10,904 bases of DNA from Dehalococcoidales bacterium (GCA_028707015.1 JAQTVP010000022.1:1-10904); one strand, 5' to 3'; shown: positions 1-6,859, numbered from the stretch's first letter. A program made the numbers and translations. Notes: generated by a model not told the origin, from the letters alone.

Positions 1-381
1 GGCATGGCTATGTCCGGAGTAACCATGAGGATGACGCGCACAATGATGCTGGAAGTACTGAGACAGGATTACATCAGAACTGCTTGGGCAAAAGGCCTCA
101 GGGAAAGAGTAGTCGTTATGAGGCATGCCTTAAAGAATGCCTTAATTCCGGTAATCACGATAATAGGGCTTCAGATGCCTATTATGATTGGCGGTACAGT
201 TATTATTGAGCAGATATTCTGTCTTCCTGGAATGGGCCGTTTGTTAGTAGAAGCAACCACACTAAGAGACTATCCGATAGTGAGCGGAGTAATGCTCTTT
301 TTTGGAGTTGCGATGGTGCTGATTAACTTACTTGTCGACCTAACTTATGGTCTCTTAGACCCGAGAGTTCATTATAAATAA
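1..381 (+). CDS. ABC transporter permease, DppB/OppB family (3' end only)
   Basis: The reading frame is open from the first base of the window, so the gene starts upstream and the ATG at base 4 is internal. About 126 C-terminal residues remain. They contain the cytoplasmic coupling segment typical of binding-protein-dependent permeases (YIRTAWAKGL followed by HALKNALIPV), which docks on the ATPases, and then hydrophobic membrane segments (around IPVITIIGLQMPIMIGG and a later one near VMLFFGVAMVLINLL). The ending LLDPRVHYK is characteristic of DppB/OppB proteins, whose last residues read Y-x-x-x-DPR-V/I. In the family this subunit pairs with a DppC-type permease to form the membrane channel of an importer for peptides or other small solutes. 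A DppC-type gene begins 17 bases after its stop, in the usual operon order. Family assignment is firm; substrate (dipeptide, oligopeptide or other) cannot be told from this part. Confidence 0.93.
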   Translation, partial: GMAMSGVTMRMTRTMMLEVLRQDYIRTAWAKGLRERVVVMRHALKNALIPVITIIGLQMPIMIGGTVIIEQIFCLPGMGRLLVEATTLRDYPIVSGVMLFFGVAMVLINLLVDLTYGLLDPRVHYK

Positions 382-398
382 AGGGGAAAAGCTAAAAA

Positions 399-1343
399 AT
401 GAGTAGCACTACAGCAAATAGTTCAATAGAAGCAGGGCCGAAGAGACGCTCTTTCTTAGTTGATGTAGGAGTAAGGCTAATAAGGGAAAAGCCACTGGGC
501 ACGATAGGTGGTGTTATAGTCTTAATACTACTCATTACCGGTATTTTTGCTGACTTTCTAGCCCCTTTCGGGATGAATGAGATTCACTCAGATGCCTTTT
601 TATCAGCACCGACGTCCAAATACTTATTAGGAGCTGATAATCTGGGGAGGGATCTGCTCAGTCGTATCATTTTTGGAGCACGCATATCTGTAATAGTTGG
701 TCTATGTGCGACCACTATTTCTGTAATTGTTTCCACATTTATCGGTATCATGACGGGATACCTTGGTGGCAAAGTTGACCTGGTAGTTCAGAGAATGGTT
801 GATGCCTGGATGTGCTTTCCGGGACTGATCATCATGATGGTTCTGATTACTATACTTGGTCCGGGCATGTGGCAGGTAATCATTGTTCTTGGTTTACAAT
901 ACGGCATTGCGGGTTCCAGGGTAGTAAGAGGGGCCGTTATTGGTATTAAAGAAAATGTATATGTGGATGCAGCCAGAGCCATTGGTTGTTCCACTCCCAG
1001 GATACTTTGGCAGCATATACTTCCGAATATTCTAGCTCCCATAATCATCCTGTTTACGACACGTATGCCGGCCGTGATTCTGGTAGAGGCCAGCTTAAGC
1101 TTCTTAGGATTTGGGATTCCACCTCCGGCTCCAAGCTGGGGAGGCATGCTAAGTGGTGCCGGACGTTCCTACATGTTCATGGCTCCATGGATAGCCATAT
1201 GGCCGGGCGTCGCCTTAAGTATTGTGGTATACGGCATTAACATGTTTGGTGACGCAATAAGAGACATTGTAGATCCCAGGTTACGTGGTGGTGTGGGGCG
1301 TTACGGAACAGCAAAATCGAGAGCTGCGGCGGCAGAAAAATAA
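399..1343 (+). CDS. ABC transporter permease, DppC/OppC family
   Basis: A complete 314-residue inner-membrane permease, close to the usual 280-320 residues. A charged N-terminal tail (residues 1-34) is followed by a first membrane helix (about 35-55, GTIGGVIVLILLITGIFADFL), the periplasm-facing segment with the family motif LLGADNLGRDLLSRIIFGAR (76-95), and the remaining helices. The EAA-type loop that contacts the ATPases is at 188-210 (YVDAARAIGCS...HILPN). VEASLSFLGFGIPPPAPSWG (229-248) and the end motif DPRLRG are hallmarks of DppC/OppC. The ATG has AGGGG at 382-386 as a somewhat distant ribosome site. Together with the preceding DppB-type protein it should form the translocation pore, with the two downstream ATPases as motors. 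The C-terminal tail (about 298-314, rich in Ala, Arg and Lys) is extra beyond DPRLRG and of no evident function. Confidence 0.96.
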   Translation: MSSTTANSSIEAGPKRRSFLVDVGVRLIREKPLGTIGGVIVLILLITGIFADFLAPFGMNEIHSDAFLSAPTSKYLLGADNLGRDLLSRIIFGARISVIVGLCATTISVIVSTFIGIMTGYLGGKVDLVVQRMVDAWMCFPGLIIMMVLITILGPGMWQVIIVLGLQYGIAGSRVVRGAVIGIKENVYVDAARAIGCSTPRILWQHILPNILAPIIILFTTRMPAVILVEASLSFLGFGIPPPAPSWGGMLSGAGRSYMFMAPWIAIWPGVALSIVVYGINMFGDAIRDIVDPRLRGGVGRYGTAKSRAAAAEK

Positions 1344-1488
1344 TTAGATCCGGCTAGGTCGATTCAGCATAAAAGAGAGAGGCCTTAGGATATTAGAGCT
1401 GAAATAAAGGAGGGCAAAAGCAGAGGGGCTGAAATAATCCGACAGTTTAGTAAATGTAGGCAAATCAAGTCTCTGTGTTAACGCTACT
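1344..1488 (+). other. Intergenic leader before the DppD-type ATPase gene
   Basis: These 145 bases separate the permease from the first ATPase gene. They hold a strong ribosome-site-like AGGAGGG at 1408-1414 with no start codon at a workable distance, and a 10-base direct repeat GCTGAAATAA at 1398-1407 and 1428-1437. The ATPase frame is closed by TAA at 1435-1437. I see no terminator hairpin and no convincing promoter. Confidence 0.6.
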
Positions 1489-2487
1489 ATGGCAGCTACA
1501 ACAAATAATGAAAATGTACTAGAAGTTAAAGATTTACACACCCATTTCTATGTTGAAGATGGTGAAGTAAGAGCAGTCGATGGTCTTACTTATAGCATCA
1601 GGAGAGGGGAGAGTTTGGCTCTTGTCGGTGAGAGCGCCTGTGGTAAGAGTGTAAGTGCACTCTCTATTATGCGCCTTATTCCCTACCCGCCTGGTATTAT
1701 TGTCAGTGGTGAGATTTTATTTCAGGGCCAGGATCTGCTTAAGGTTTCTGAGAGCGAAATGCGCCATATTCGGGGTAATCGAATTGGTATGATCTTTCAA
1801 GAACCGATGACTTCATTAAATCCCGTACTCACTATAGAACGGCAGTTATCCGAATCATTGGAATTGCACCGTAAACTGAACAAAAAGGATGCTAAAGAGG
1901 AATCTATTAAGTTACTTCGCTTAGTAGGTTTGCCGGATGCCGAAAAGAGGGTGAGTGATTATCCCTATCAATTTAGCGGGGGGATGCAGCAGCGCATAAT
2001 GATTGCAATGGCCTTAATCTGCAACCCTGATCTGTTAATAGCTGATGAACCAACTACATCAGTTGATGTTACTGTCCAAGCCCAGCTTCTGGAGCTGCTT
2101 GATAATCTCAGATCGCAATTCGGTACAGCTATTCTTATCATAACCCATAACCTCGGTGTAGTTGCCCGTTACGCTGACCGAGTGAACGTAATGTACGCGG
2201 GAAGACTGGTTGAATCAGCGCCAACAGATGTTCTATACAGCAAACCGCAGCATCCTTATACTATGGGGCTGCTGGCATCAGTACCAAGGCTTGATTTACC
2301 CCGAAACCGCAAACTGAGTGTTATTGATGGTTTACCACCTAATCTTGCTCGTCTGCCTAAAGGATGCAACTTCTGTACCCGCTGTACTTACTCCATCGAC
2401 CGGTGCTTAGAAGAAAAACCGCCTTTGGAAAAGGTGGGTGAAGAACATTACTCCGCTTGCTTTAGAAGCGGAGAGCTTGGAAAATAA
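1489..2487 (+). CDS. ABC transporter ATP-binding protein, DppD/OppD family
   Basis: A 332-residue cytoplasmic ATPase that would power the importer as one half of the DppD-DppF pair. Visible motifs in order: Walker A GESACGKS (47-54, with Ala where most relatives have Gly), Q-loop FQEP (Q104), signature FSGGM (162-166), Walker B LLIADEP (183-188 region), a D-loop reading SVD instead of the common ALD (191-193), and switch His220. The C-terminal oligopeptide-transporter domain starts near 240, with HPYT at 255-258 and cysteines at 293, 296, 299, 306 and 324; in the Dpp/Opp family the C...C...C...C pattern here is linked to an iron-sulphur site in at least some members. The ATG at 1489 is the only start possible, since TAA lies at 1435-1437 with no ATG, GTG or TTG between, yet no good Shine-Dalgarno site is in place. 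All ATP-hydrolysis residues appear intact. Confidence 0.96.
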   Translation: MAATTNNENVLEVKDLHTHFYVEDGEVRAVDGLTYSIRRGESLALVGESACGKSVSALSIMRLIPYPPGIIVSGEILFQGQDLLKVSESEMRHIRGNRIGMIFQEPMTSLNPVLTIERQLSESLELHRKLNKKDAKEESIKLLRLVGLPDAEKRVSDYPYQFSGGMQQRIMIAMALICNPDLLIADEPTTSVDVTVQAQLLELLDNLRSQFGTAILIITHNLGVVARYADRVNVMYAGRLVESAPTDVLYSKPQHPYTMGLLASVPRLDLPRNRKLSVIDGLPPNLARLPKGCNFCTRCTYSIDRCLEEKPPLEKVGEEHYSACFRSGELGK

Positions 2488-2489
2488 GT

Positions 2490-2494
2490 GAGGG
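2490..2494 (+). promoter_or_regulatory. Ribosome binding site that fixes the DppF-type start
   Basis: GAGGG lies 7 bases before ATG at 2502. An in-frame TTG at 2496 is only one base downstream of this site, too close to use, so the ATG is the better start. Confidence 0.7.
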
Positions 2495-2501
2495 TTTGTT
2501 A

Positions 2502-3482
2502 ATGGCTAGTAACGACCATATTATTGAAGTAGAAAATTTAAAAATGTATTTTCCAGTGACTGCCGGTGTTATGCAAAGGAGAGTTGCTGATGTTAAGGCA
2601 GTAGACGGAGTTAGTTTTTATATTAAGAAAGGGCAGACTCTGGGACTGGTTGGTGAAAGCGGCTGCGGCAAGACTACTTGTGGCCGTGCTATCTTGCAAC
2701 TTTACAAACCTACCTCTGGTAATGTCCAATTCGAAGGAAGAGAGCTGACCAAGCTTAGTAATAAAGAACTGAGAAATACGCGGCGGAATATGCAGCTGAT
2801 TTTTCAGGATCCTTATGCATCGCTTGATCCTCGTATGACAGCTGGTGATATCGTTGGTGAGCCGCTAATAGTCCACAATATGGTTAAAAAGGGTAATGAA
2901 TATAAGGATCAGGTTAACGAGGTACTGAGAATGGTAGACCTGGAGCCTCGTATGGCAGAACGTTATCCCCACGAGTTCAGCGGGGGACAACGGCAGCGTA
3001 TTGGAATAGCCCGGGCTCTGGCAGTCAGACCCAGTTTTATTGTGTGTGATGAACCGGTATCAGCACTGGATGTTTCAATTCAAACTCAGGTTATCATGCT
3101 GTTAATGAGACTTCGGGATGAACTTAACCTGACTTATCTCTTTATCGCTCATGATCTCTCTGTAGTTCGCTATATCAGTGATCAAGTGGCAGTGATGTAT
3201 CTGGGTAAGATTATGGAGATCACAAGCAGTGATGAGCTCTATGACCATCCTCTTCACCCCTATACCCAGGCCTTGCTCTCAGCGGTTCCTATTCCTGACC
3301 CTGTGGTAGACCGCCAGCGGAAACGAATATTACTATCCGGTGATGTGCCCAGTCCCGTTAACCCTCCGCTTGGCTGCAATTTTAATCCCAGATGCCAGAT
3401 GGCAATTGATATTTGCAGAGAACAGGAACCGGAATTAAGAGATATTGGCGGCGAGCACTTCGTATCCTGCCATCGGATCTAA
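2502..3482 (+). CDS. ABC transporter ATP-binding protein, DppF/OppF family
   Basis: A 326-residue cytoplasmic ATPase, the partner of the DppD-type protein whose stop codon is 14 bases upstream. Motifs: Walker A GESGCGKT (51-58), Q-loop FQDP with Q102, FQDPYASLDPRMT as the DppF/OppF fingerprint (101-113), signature FSGGQ (159-163), Walker B FIVCDEP (179-185), D-loop ALD (188-190) and switch His217. The C-terminal oligo_HPY domain has HPLHPYTQALLSAVP (249-263) and the conserved cysteines C292, C298, C305 and C323. In the family the two ATPases form a heterodimer beneath the permease pair. The start at ATG 2502 was chosen over TTG 2496 because of ribosome-site spacing. Nothing is truncated or unusual; the assignment to F rather than D rests on the FQDPY...LDPR segment and gene order. 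Confidence 0.97.
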   Translation: MASNDHIIEVENLKMYFPVTAGVMQRRVADVKAVDGVSFYIKKGQTLGLVGESGCGKTTCGRAILQLYKPTSGNVQFEGRELTKLSNKELRNTRRNMQLIFQDPYASLDPRMTAGDIVGEPLIVHNMVKKGNEYKDQVNEVLRMVDLEPRMAERYPHEFSGGQRQRIGIARALAVRPSFIVCDEPVSALDVSIQTQVIMLLMRLRDELNLTYLFIAHDLSVVRYISDQVAVMYLGKIMEITSSDELYDHPLHPYTQALLSAVPIPDPVVDRQRKRILLSGDVPSPVNPPLGCNFNPRCQMAIDICREQEPELRDIGGEHFVSCHRI

Positions 3483-3572
3483 CTCTTTAATTCTAAGAAA
3501 TACAATCCGGCTTTATGAGTAGCATCGCCAATATTGATGGCTGTTAAATTAGTATGTTGTCCATTCTTAATT

Positions 3573-3586
3573 GTAGTAAATACTAC
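3573..3586. repeat. Short perfect palindrome upstream of the isomerase gene
   Basis: GTAGTA, two bases AA, then TACTAC, a 14-base inverted repeat about 50 bases before the isomerase ATG. It sits in the 154-base gap after the ATPase gene, where I found no clear promoter or terminator. It has the size of a small operator half-site pair, but a chance occurrence in AT-rich DNA is possible. Confidence 0.35.
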
Positions 3587-3636
3587 TTGTAATCATTTCA
3601 TGAGTTACTCTGAATGCTTGGTGGATTTAAAATAAC

Positions 3637-4632
3637 ATGCCCCAAATAAAAAAGAGATCAGCCGGTAATAATCCAACAGATAAGAATCCTAGTCCAGAAG
3701 CTGCGAACAGCAGCAAAAGAATGAGACGGACCGGGTTTATTATTACCGCATTGGTTATTGTAATAATCCTGATTGTAATAGGTATCGGCTATTATTTCAG
3801 TGACAATGCAAAATACAGCCGTATTGATATAATTACGGTAGATGATACCTCGATCAGCATGAATTATTTCATTAAAAGAACTGCTTATGCTAACTCTGAC
3901 CCCTTCGCAATGCTAGAGATACTCACCAATGAACTGATCATTAAACAGGCCGCACCCAGTTACGGTATAGAAATAAGCGAAGAAGAGGTTGACCAGTTTT
4001 TGAGGATAGTAGCTCAAGGAGAAAGCGAAACAATCTCTGAGATTGAATTTAAAGAGTGGTATCGCCAGCAAGTTAATGAAAGCGGCTTCTCCAGTTCTGA
4101 ATTCCGGGATATGGTCCGTACTACATTAATTACTATTAGCCTCAATGATTACCTGGCAGAAAGAATACCAACGGTAGCTGAACAAGTTCATCTGTATTAC
4201 ATATTATCTGCCACTTATGAAGAGGCAGATAATATAAGGGCAAGATGGGAAGCAGGAGAAGATTTTTCCGACCTCGCTATTGAGGCATCATATGATGAAG
4301 AATCCAAGGAAGCTGGAGGCGAACTCGGCTGGATACCTCGCGGTGTTATGAAATCTGAACTCGATGGATTGATATTTGATCTCAGCCCCGGTGTTATCAG
4401 CGAGGTTATTACAGATGTTGTTGATGCAACCGCAGAAGAACCAACTTACATCTATATTCTGTTTCTGGTTGCAGAAAAGGATGACGCCCGGGAAATAGAT
4501 GATAATTCCCTGCAGCTGCTAAAAGATAATGCTATTGAGAGCTGGCTTTTAGAAGAAATGAACCTGCATGAATTGAACTGGAATTTTAATTCCGAAATTC
4601 ACGGCTGGATTAATTATCAGCTGTCAAAATAA
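3637..4632 (+). CDS. Membrane-anchored PpiC-type peptidyl-prolyl cis-trans isomerase (PrsA/SurA-like)
   Basis: A 331-residue protein with a positively charged, Ser/Asn-rich cytoplasmic tail (1-31), one strongly hydrophobic anchor at about 33-54 (FIITALVIVIILIVIGIGYYF), and an extracytoplasmic body. Residues 60-178 resemble the SurA/PrsA N-terminal chaperone region (TNELIIKQAAPSYGIEISEEEV at about 97-118). Residues 181-285 form a parvulin domain: VHLYYILSATYEEADNIR, then EDFSDLAIEAS, the typical GGELGWIPRGVM (228-238) and YIYILFLVAEK. A short C-terminal helix rich in acidic residues ends the protein. Such proteins help fold secreted proteins outside the membrane. No lipobox is present, so unlike PrsA it is held by a helix. 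GGTGG-like GGTGG at 3620-3624 is a distant ribosome site (12 bases). It lies between the importer genes and the binding lipoprotein, suggesting, but not proving, that it assists folding of that protein. Confidence 0.88.
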   Translation: MPQIKKRSAGNNPTDKNPSPEAANSSKRMRRTGFIITALVIVIILIVIGIGYYFSDNAKYSRIDIITVDDTSISMNYFIKRTAYANSDPFAMLEILTNELIIKQAAPSYGIEISEEEVDQFLRIVAQGESETISEIEFKEWYRQQVNESGFSSSEFRDMVRTTLITISLNDYLAERIPTVAEQVHLYYILSATYEEADNIRARWEAGEDFSDLAIEASYDEESKEAGGELGWIPRGVMKSELDGLIFDLSPGVISEVITDVVDATAEEPTYIYILFLVAEKDDAREIDDNSLQLLKDNAIESWLLEEMNLHELNWNFNSEIHGWINYQLSK

Positions 4633-4860
4633 AGTGCCGCAGTATTAGTAAGCATGAATAATTAATAACTACGCAGTTTGAAATGTACCTGTAAACAGTA
4701 TCATGTGTAGTTAACTTAACCTTATTATAAAAAATACAGGGTCCTATTTTATCCAGCTAAATTATAGACATAAAACGGTTAAGCTCTTCTGCTCATTTTG
4801 TCCTGATATGAAATCGTAATGGTCACACGAAAATACCGAAAATTAGTACAATTTACTTGA

Positions 4861-4873
4861 TTATTGACAATAA
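4861..4873. repeat. 13-base palindrome overlapping the -35 box (possible operator)
   Basis: TTATTG, a central A, then CAATAA: a perfect inverted repeat covering the -35 hexamer at 4864-4869. A protein bound here would block RNA polymerase, so it is a natural repressor-site candidate. No regulator gene is in the window, and part of the symmetry follows from the promoter box itself. Confidence 0.4.
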
Positions 4874-4892
4874 GGTATAGGTAATCTAAAAT
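4864..4892 (+). promoter_or_regulatory. Sigma-70-type promoter for the solute-binding protein
   Basis: A perfect -35 box TTGACA (4864-4869), a 17-base spacer and the -10 box TAAAAT (4887-4892, five of six consensus bases). Transcription would start near 4899, leaving a leader of about 110 bases before the TTG start at 5011. This is the best promoter match in the window. It would give the binding protein its own strong transcript, consistent with the excess of binding protein over permease usual in such importers. Confidence 0.72.
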
Positions 4893-4914
4893 ATTCGCTG
4901 TAAATAGAGTTTTT

Positions 4915-4930
4915 AGCTTAGAAGCTTAGA
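4915..4930 (+). repeat. Tandem 8-base repeat in the leader
   Basis: AGCTTAGA occurs twice head to tail, at 4915-4922 and 4923-4930. The junction also forms a 12-base palindrome (AGCTT, AG, AAGCT; 4915-4926). It lies about 15 bases after the predicted transcript start and directly before GAGGAG. Confidence 0.45.
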
Positions 4931-4991
4931 GAGGAGAGAAAGATGATATAAATAAGGGTAATTGCGATTGTGATTTATCTAAAATAGATTT

Positions 4992-5000
4992 AGGAAGGAG
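4992..5000 (+). promoter_or_regulatory. Ribosome binding site for a TTG start
   Basis: AGGAAGGAG ends 10 bases before TTG at 5011. The nearer TTG at 5003 runs into TGA after two more codons, so the TTG at 5011, which begins a clean lipoprotein signal, is the start. Confidence 0.72.
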
Positions 5001-5010
5001 ATTTGCTTAA

Positions 5011-6768
5011 TTGAAACGGAAGATTCTATGGCTGGGTTTAAGCTGGTTAATAGCGGCAGCTTTAGTGCTGTCATCCTGCGGACCAGCAGAAACGGGTGAG
5101 CAGGAAGAAGAAGAAGAAGAAGAAGAAGAAGAAGAAGAAGAAATAGTAAAAGAAACAGGCGAACCGCAATACGGCGGTACCATTAATGTGTTTCACCGAG
5201 TCGCCAATACTGAACCGCAAAGTGCGGACCAGACTTCTGGAGTTTCAGGGACAAATGACTGGAGCGCCTTTTATACTGAGTGGTTATTATTGGGAGACAT
5301 AGATGGCAAGGGCCCCAGGGGTACTAATGAATATTCATTTGTACCGCAAGAGTACATTCCTGAAGAATTCCTGGCCGGCTGGTTAGCCGAAAGCTACGAA
5401 GTGCCTGACCCCAAAACTATTCTTTTCCACATACGCCCCGGTGTGATGTGGACCGGGAGGGAAGGCGTAATGGAAGCCAGGGAATTTACCGCGGAGGACG
5501 CTGCATACAGCCTGAACCGCTATTGGAACAGCAATGCGGGCGGGACTCGAGTTCCTTTCCTGGAAGAAATATATGCCGAGGGCGACACCTGTGTTGTTAA
5601 AATGACAAAATTCCACGCTGACTGGCCCTACCTTATCGCCTTCGGGTGGTGCTGTGGCCAATATCCTCAGGAAGTAGTAGAAGCAGGCGCCGATGAGTGG
5701 AGAAACGCTGTCGGTACCGGACCATTTATTCTGGATGAATATGTCAAGGGTTCTCACATGCTCTATCAAAAGAATCCTAATTACTGGAGAACAACGACCA
5801 TTGACGGTAAAGAATACGAAATACCATTTGTAGACGCACTTAGGTGCCCCATCATTCCGGATGTATCTACCCAGGTAGCAGCTCTGCGTACCGGTAAGAT
5901 TGATTATCAATGGAGAGTTAACCTGAAGTACGAAGACACTCTGGCTCAAACCAGTCCGGAGTTGAAAAAAGTTAAATTCTTAACATCAGTTATGAGTTTT
6001 GTATCTTTGAAATGTACTCCCGATTCTATTTTCAGTGACAGAGAATTACGACGGGCCATGTTCATCGGAACGGATATAGCAACTGTAATGGAAGCAATGT
6101 GGATGGAGGGTGAAGTACACGGTTTCCCGATAAACCCGGAAACTCCCGGTGTTTACGTTCCGCTTGACGAACTTCCCGCCACAGCCGCCGAGCTGTATGA
6201 CTATAATCCGGAGAAAGCAAGACAGATGATTGTTGATGCCGGTTATCCCGATGGCTTTAAGATTGAGCTGGTCACTGGTACAACTCAGGATTCTCAGGAT
6301 CTATCAGCACTGGTTGCCGGTATGTGGGAAGAAATTGGTGTTGACGTTACTCTGATTCCGATGGAGGCAGCGGCCCTCACCAGTATCAGTTACTCCCATG
6401 ATTACAAGCATGGTATTATCACTGGTAGAACAACCACCAATCCGGTAAGAACACTGCAGGCAATCGGCTTGCCGGGACAAATCTGGAACCGGTCTGTCTA
6501 TGAAAATGATCACTATGTAGATCTATGGGAAAAGGCAGCACAAGATCCGGTTGTTTCTACACGTAATGCCACATTAAAAGAATTAGGCCTGTTCTTCCTT
6601 GAGGAAGCTGCCTATATACCCTTTGGCAATTACTATTCATTATGTTATTATTGGCCATGGGTAAAGAATTACTATGGCGAAATCGAATGTGGATATGCCA
6701 ATATTGCACCACTTGTAGCTGAGATGTGGATTGACCAGGATCTGAAAGCAGAAATGGGATTTAAGTAA
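5011..6768 (+). CDS. Solute-binding lipoprotein of ABC importer, family 5 (SBP_bac_5; DppA/OppA-like)
   Basis: A 585-residue exported lipoprotein. MKRK is followed by a hydrophobic stretch and the lipobox LSSC, so Cys23 should be lipidated. Right behind lies a low-complexity linker with 13 consecutive glutamates (32-44). The binding domain begins near YGGTINVFHR (54-63). Family features include the strand HIRPGVMWTG (140-149), the adjacent REFTAEDAAYSLNRYW (157-172), AVGTGPFILDEY (233-244), KNPNYWR (254-260) and the DYNPEKARQMIVDAGYPDGF segment near 400-420. The length is near the upper end of the family range. It captures the ligand outside the membrane and passes it to the permeases. The gene is placed after the ATPases and isomerase rather than first in the operon, under its own promoter. 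Many family 5 proteins are annotated as peptide-binding, but others bind oligosaccharides, nickel or other ligands, so the substrate stays open. The only oddities are the TTG start and the repeat. Confidence 0.93.
   Translation: MKRKILWLGLSWLIAAALVLSSCGPAETGEQEEEEEEEEEEEEEIVKETGEPQYGGTINVFHRVANTEPQSADQTSGVSGTNDWSAFYTEWLLLGDIDGKGPRGTNEYSFVPQEYIPEEFLAGWLAESYEVPDPKTILFHIRPGVMWTGREGVMEAREFTAEDAAYSLNRYWNSNAGGTRVPFLEEIYAEGDTCVVKMTKFHADWPYLIAFGWCCGQYPQEVVEAGADEWRNAVGTGPFILDEYVKGSHMLYQKNPNYWRTTTIDGKEYEIPFVDALRCPIIPDVSTQVAALRTGKIDYQWRVNLKYEDTLAQTSPELKKVKFLTSVMSFVSLKCTPDSIFSDRELRRAMFIGTDIATVMEAMWMEGEVHGFPINPETPGVYVPLDELPATAAELYDYNPEKARQMIVDAGYPDGFKIELVTGTTQDSQDLSALVAGMWEEIGVDVTLIPMEAAALTSISYSHDYKHGIITGRTTTNPVRTLQAIGLPGQIWNRSVYENDHYVDLWEKAAQDPVVSTRNATLKELGLFFLEEAAYIPFGNYYSLCYYWPWVKNYYGEIECGYANIAPLVAEMWIDQDLKAEMGFK
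5104..5142 (+). repeat. Pure (GAA)13 trinucleotide repeat coding for polyglutamate
   Basis: Thirteen uninterrupted GAA codons, with no GAG among them, between the lipid-anchor cysteine and the binding domain. Length changes by strand slippage would add or remove single glutamates without breaking the frame. The encoded stretch is probably a flexible acidic spacer. Confidence 0.95.
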
Positions 6769-6786
6769 TTAATAGAAATGGTAGCC

Positions 6787-6813
6787 GTTACAAAAAGAGT
6801 TACTATATATAAT
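6787..6813 (+). promoter_or_regulatory. Possible weak promoter for the MDR dehydrogenase gene
   Basis: A perfect -10 box TATAAT (6808-6813) preceded by GTTACA (6787-6792, four of six -35 bases) with a short 15-base spacer. ACTAT and ATAGT (6802-6806, 6812-6816) flank it as a small inverted repeat. No terminator is seen between the binding protein stop and this site, so read-through transcription is equally possible. Confidence 0.35.
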
Positions 6814-6844
6814 AGTTAGCTGTAGATTGGCGGCAAGAAGTAAA

Positions 6845-6850
6845 AGGAGA
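6845..6850 (+). promoter_or_regulatory. Ribosome binding site that fixes the MDR start
   Basis: AGGAGA lies 9 bases before ATG at 6860. The frame is open upstream to a TTG at 6827, but that start has no ribosome site and would add a basic 11-residue extension that includes this very site. Confidence 0.75.
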
Positions 6851-6859
6851 AAAAATAGT

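Larger units (their letters stand above)
4633..5010 (+). other. Regulatory intergenic region before the solute-binding protein gene
   Basis: A 378-base AT-rich stretch with no gene of normal size. Its 3' third holds a near-consensus promoter (4864-4892), a palindrome over the -35 box (4861-4873), a tandem 8-base repeat (4915-4930), a Shine-Dalgarno-like GAGGAG (4931-4936) followed by the tiny frame ATG ATA TAA (4943-4951), and the ribosome site of the next gene. The 5' two thirds (4633-4850) show no terminator hairpin and nothing else I can name. Confidence 0.6.

Noticed and set aside
788..1147. A 119-codon minus-strand frame inside the DppC-type permease gene
   Set aside because: Shadow of a clear permease gene with no family features of its own.
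1454..1459. Start-stop pair ATG TAG in the leader of the DppD-type gene
   Set aside because: No ribosome site precedes it; chance.
2496..2501. TTG TTA as an extended start of the DppF-type gene
   Set aside because: The TTG is one base from the ribosome site; ATG at 2502 has normal spacing.
3525..3545. Imperfect inverted repeat around ATCGCCAATATTGATGGC after the DppF-type gene
   Set aside because: Four-pair stems with no T-tract; not a credible terminator.
4977..4989. Small inverted repeat ATCTA-AAA-TAGAT just before the lipoprotein ribosome site
   Set aside because: Only five AT-rich pairs; too weak to claim an RNA switch.
5383..5949. A 188-codon minus-strand frame inside the solute-binding protein gene
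   Set aside because: It is antisense to a well-supported gene, has no ribosome site or recognisable domain, and reflects the codon pattern of the + strand gene.
6827..6859. TTG start giving an 11-residue longer MDR dehydrogenase
   Set aside because: The extension has no ribosome site and contains the ribosome site of the ATG at 6860.
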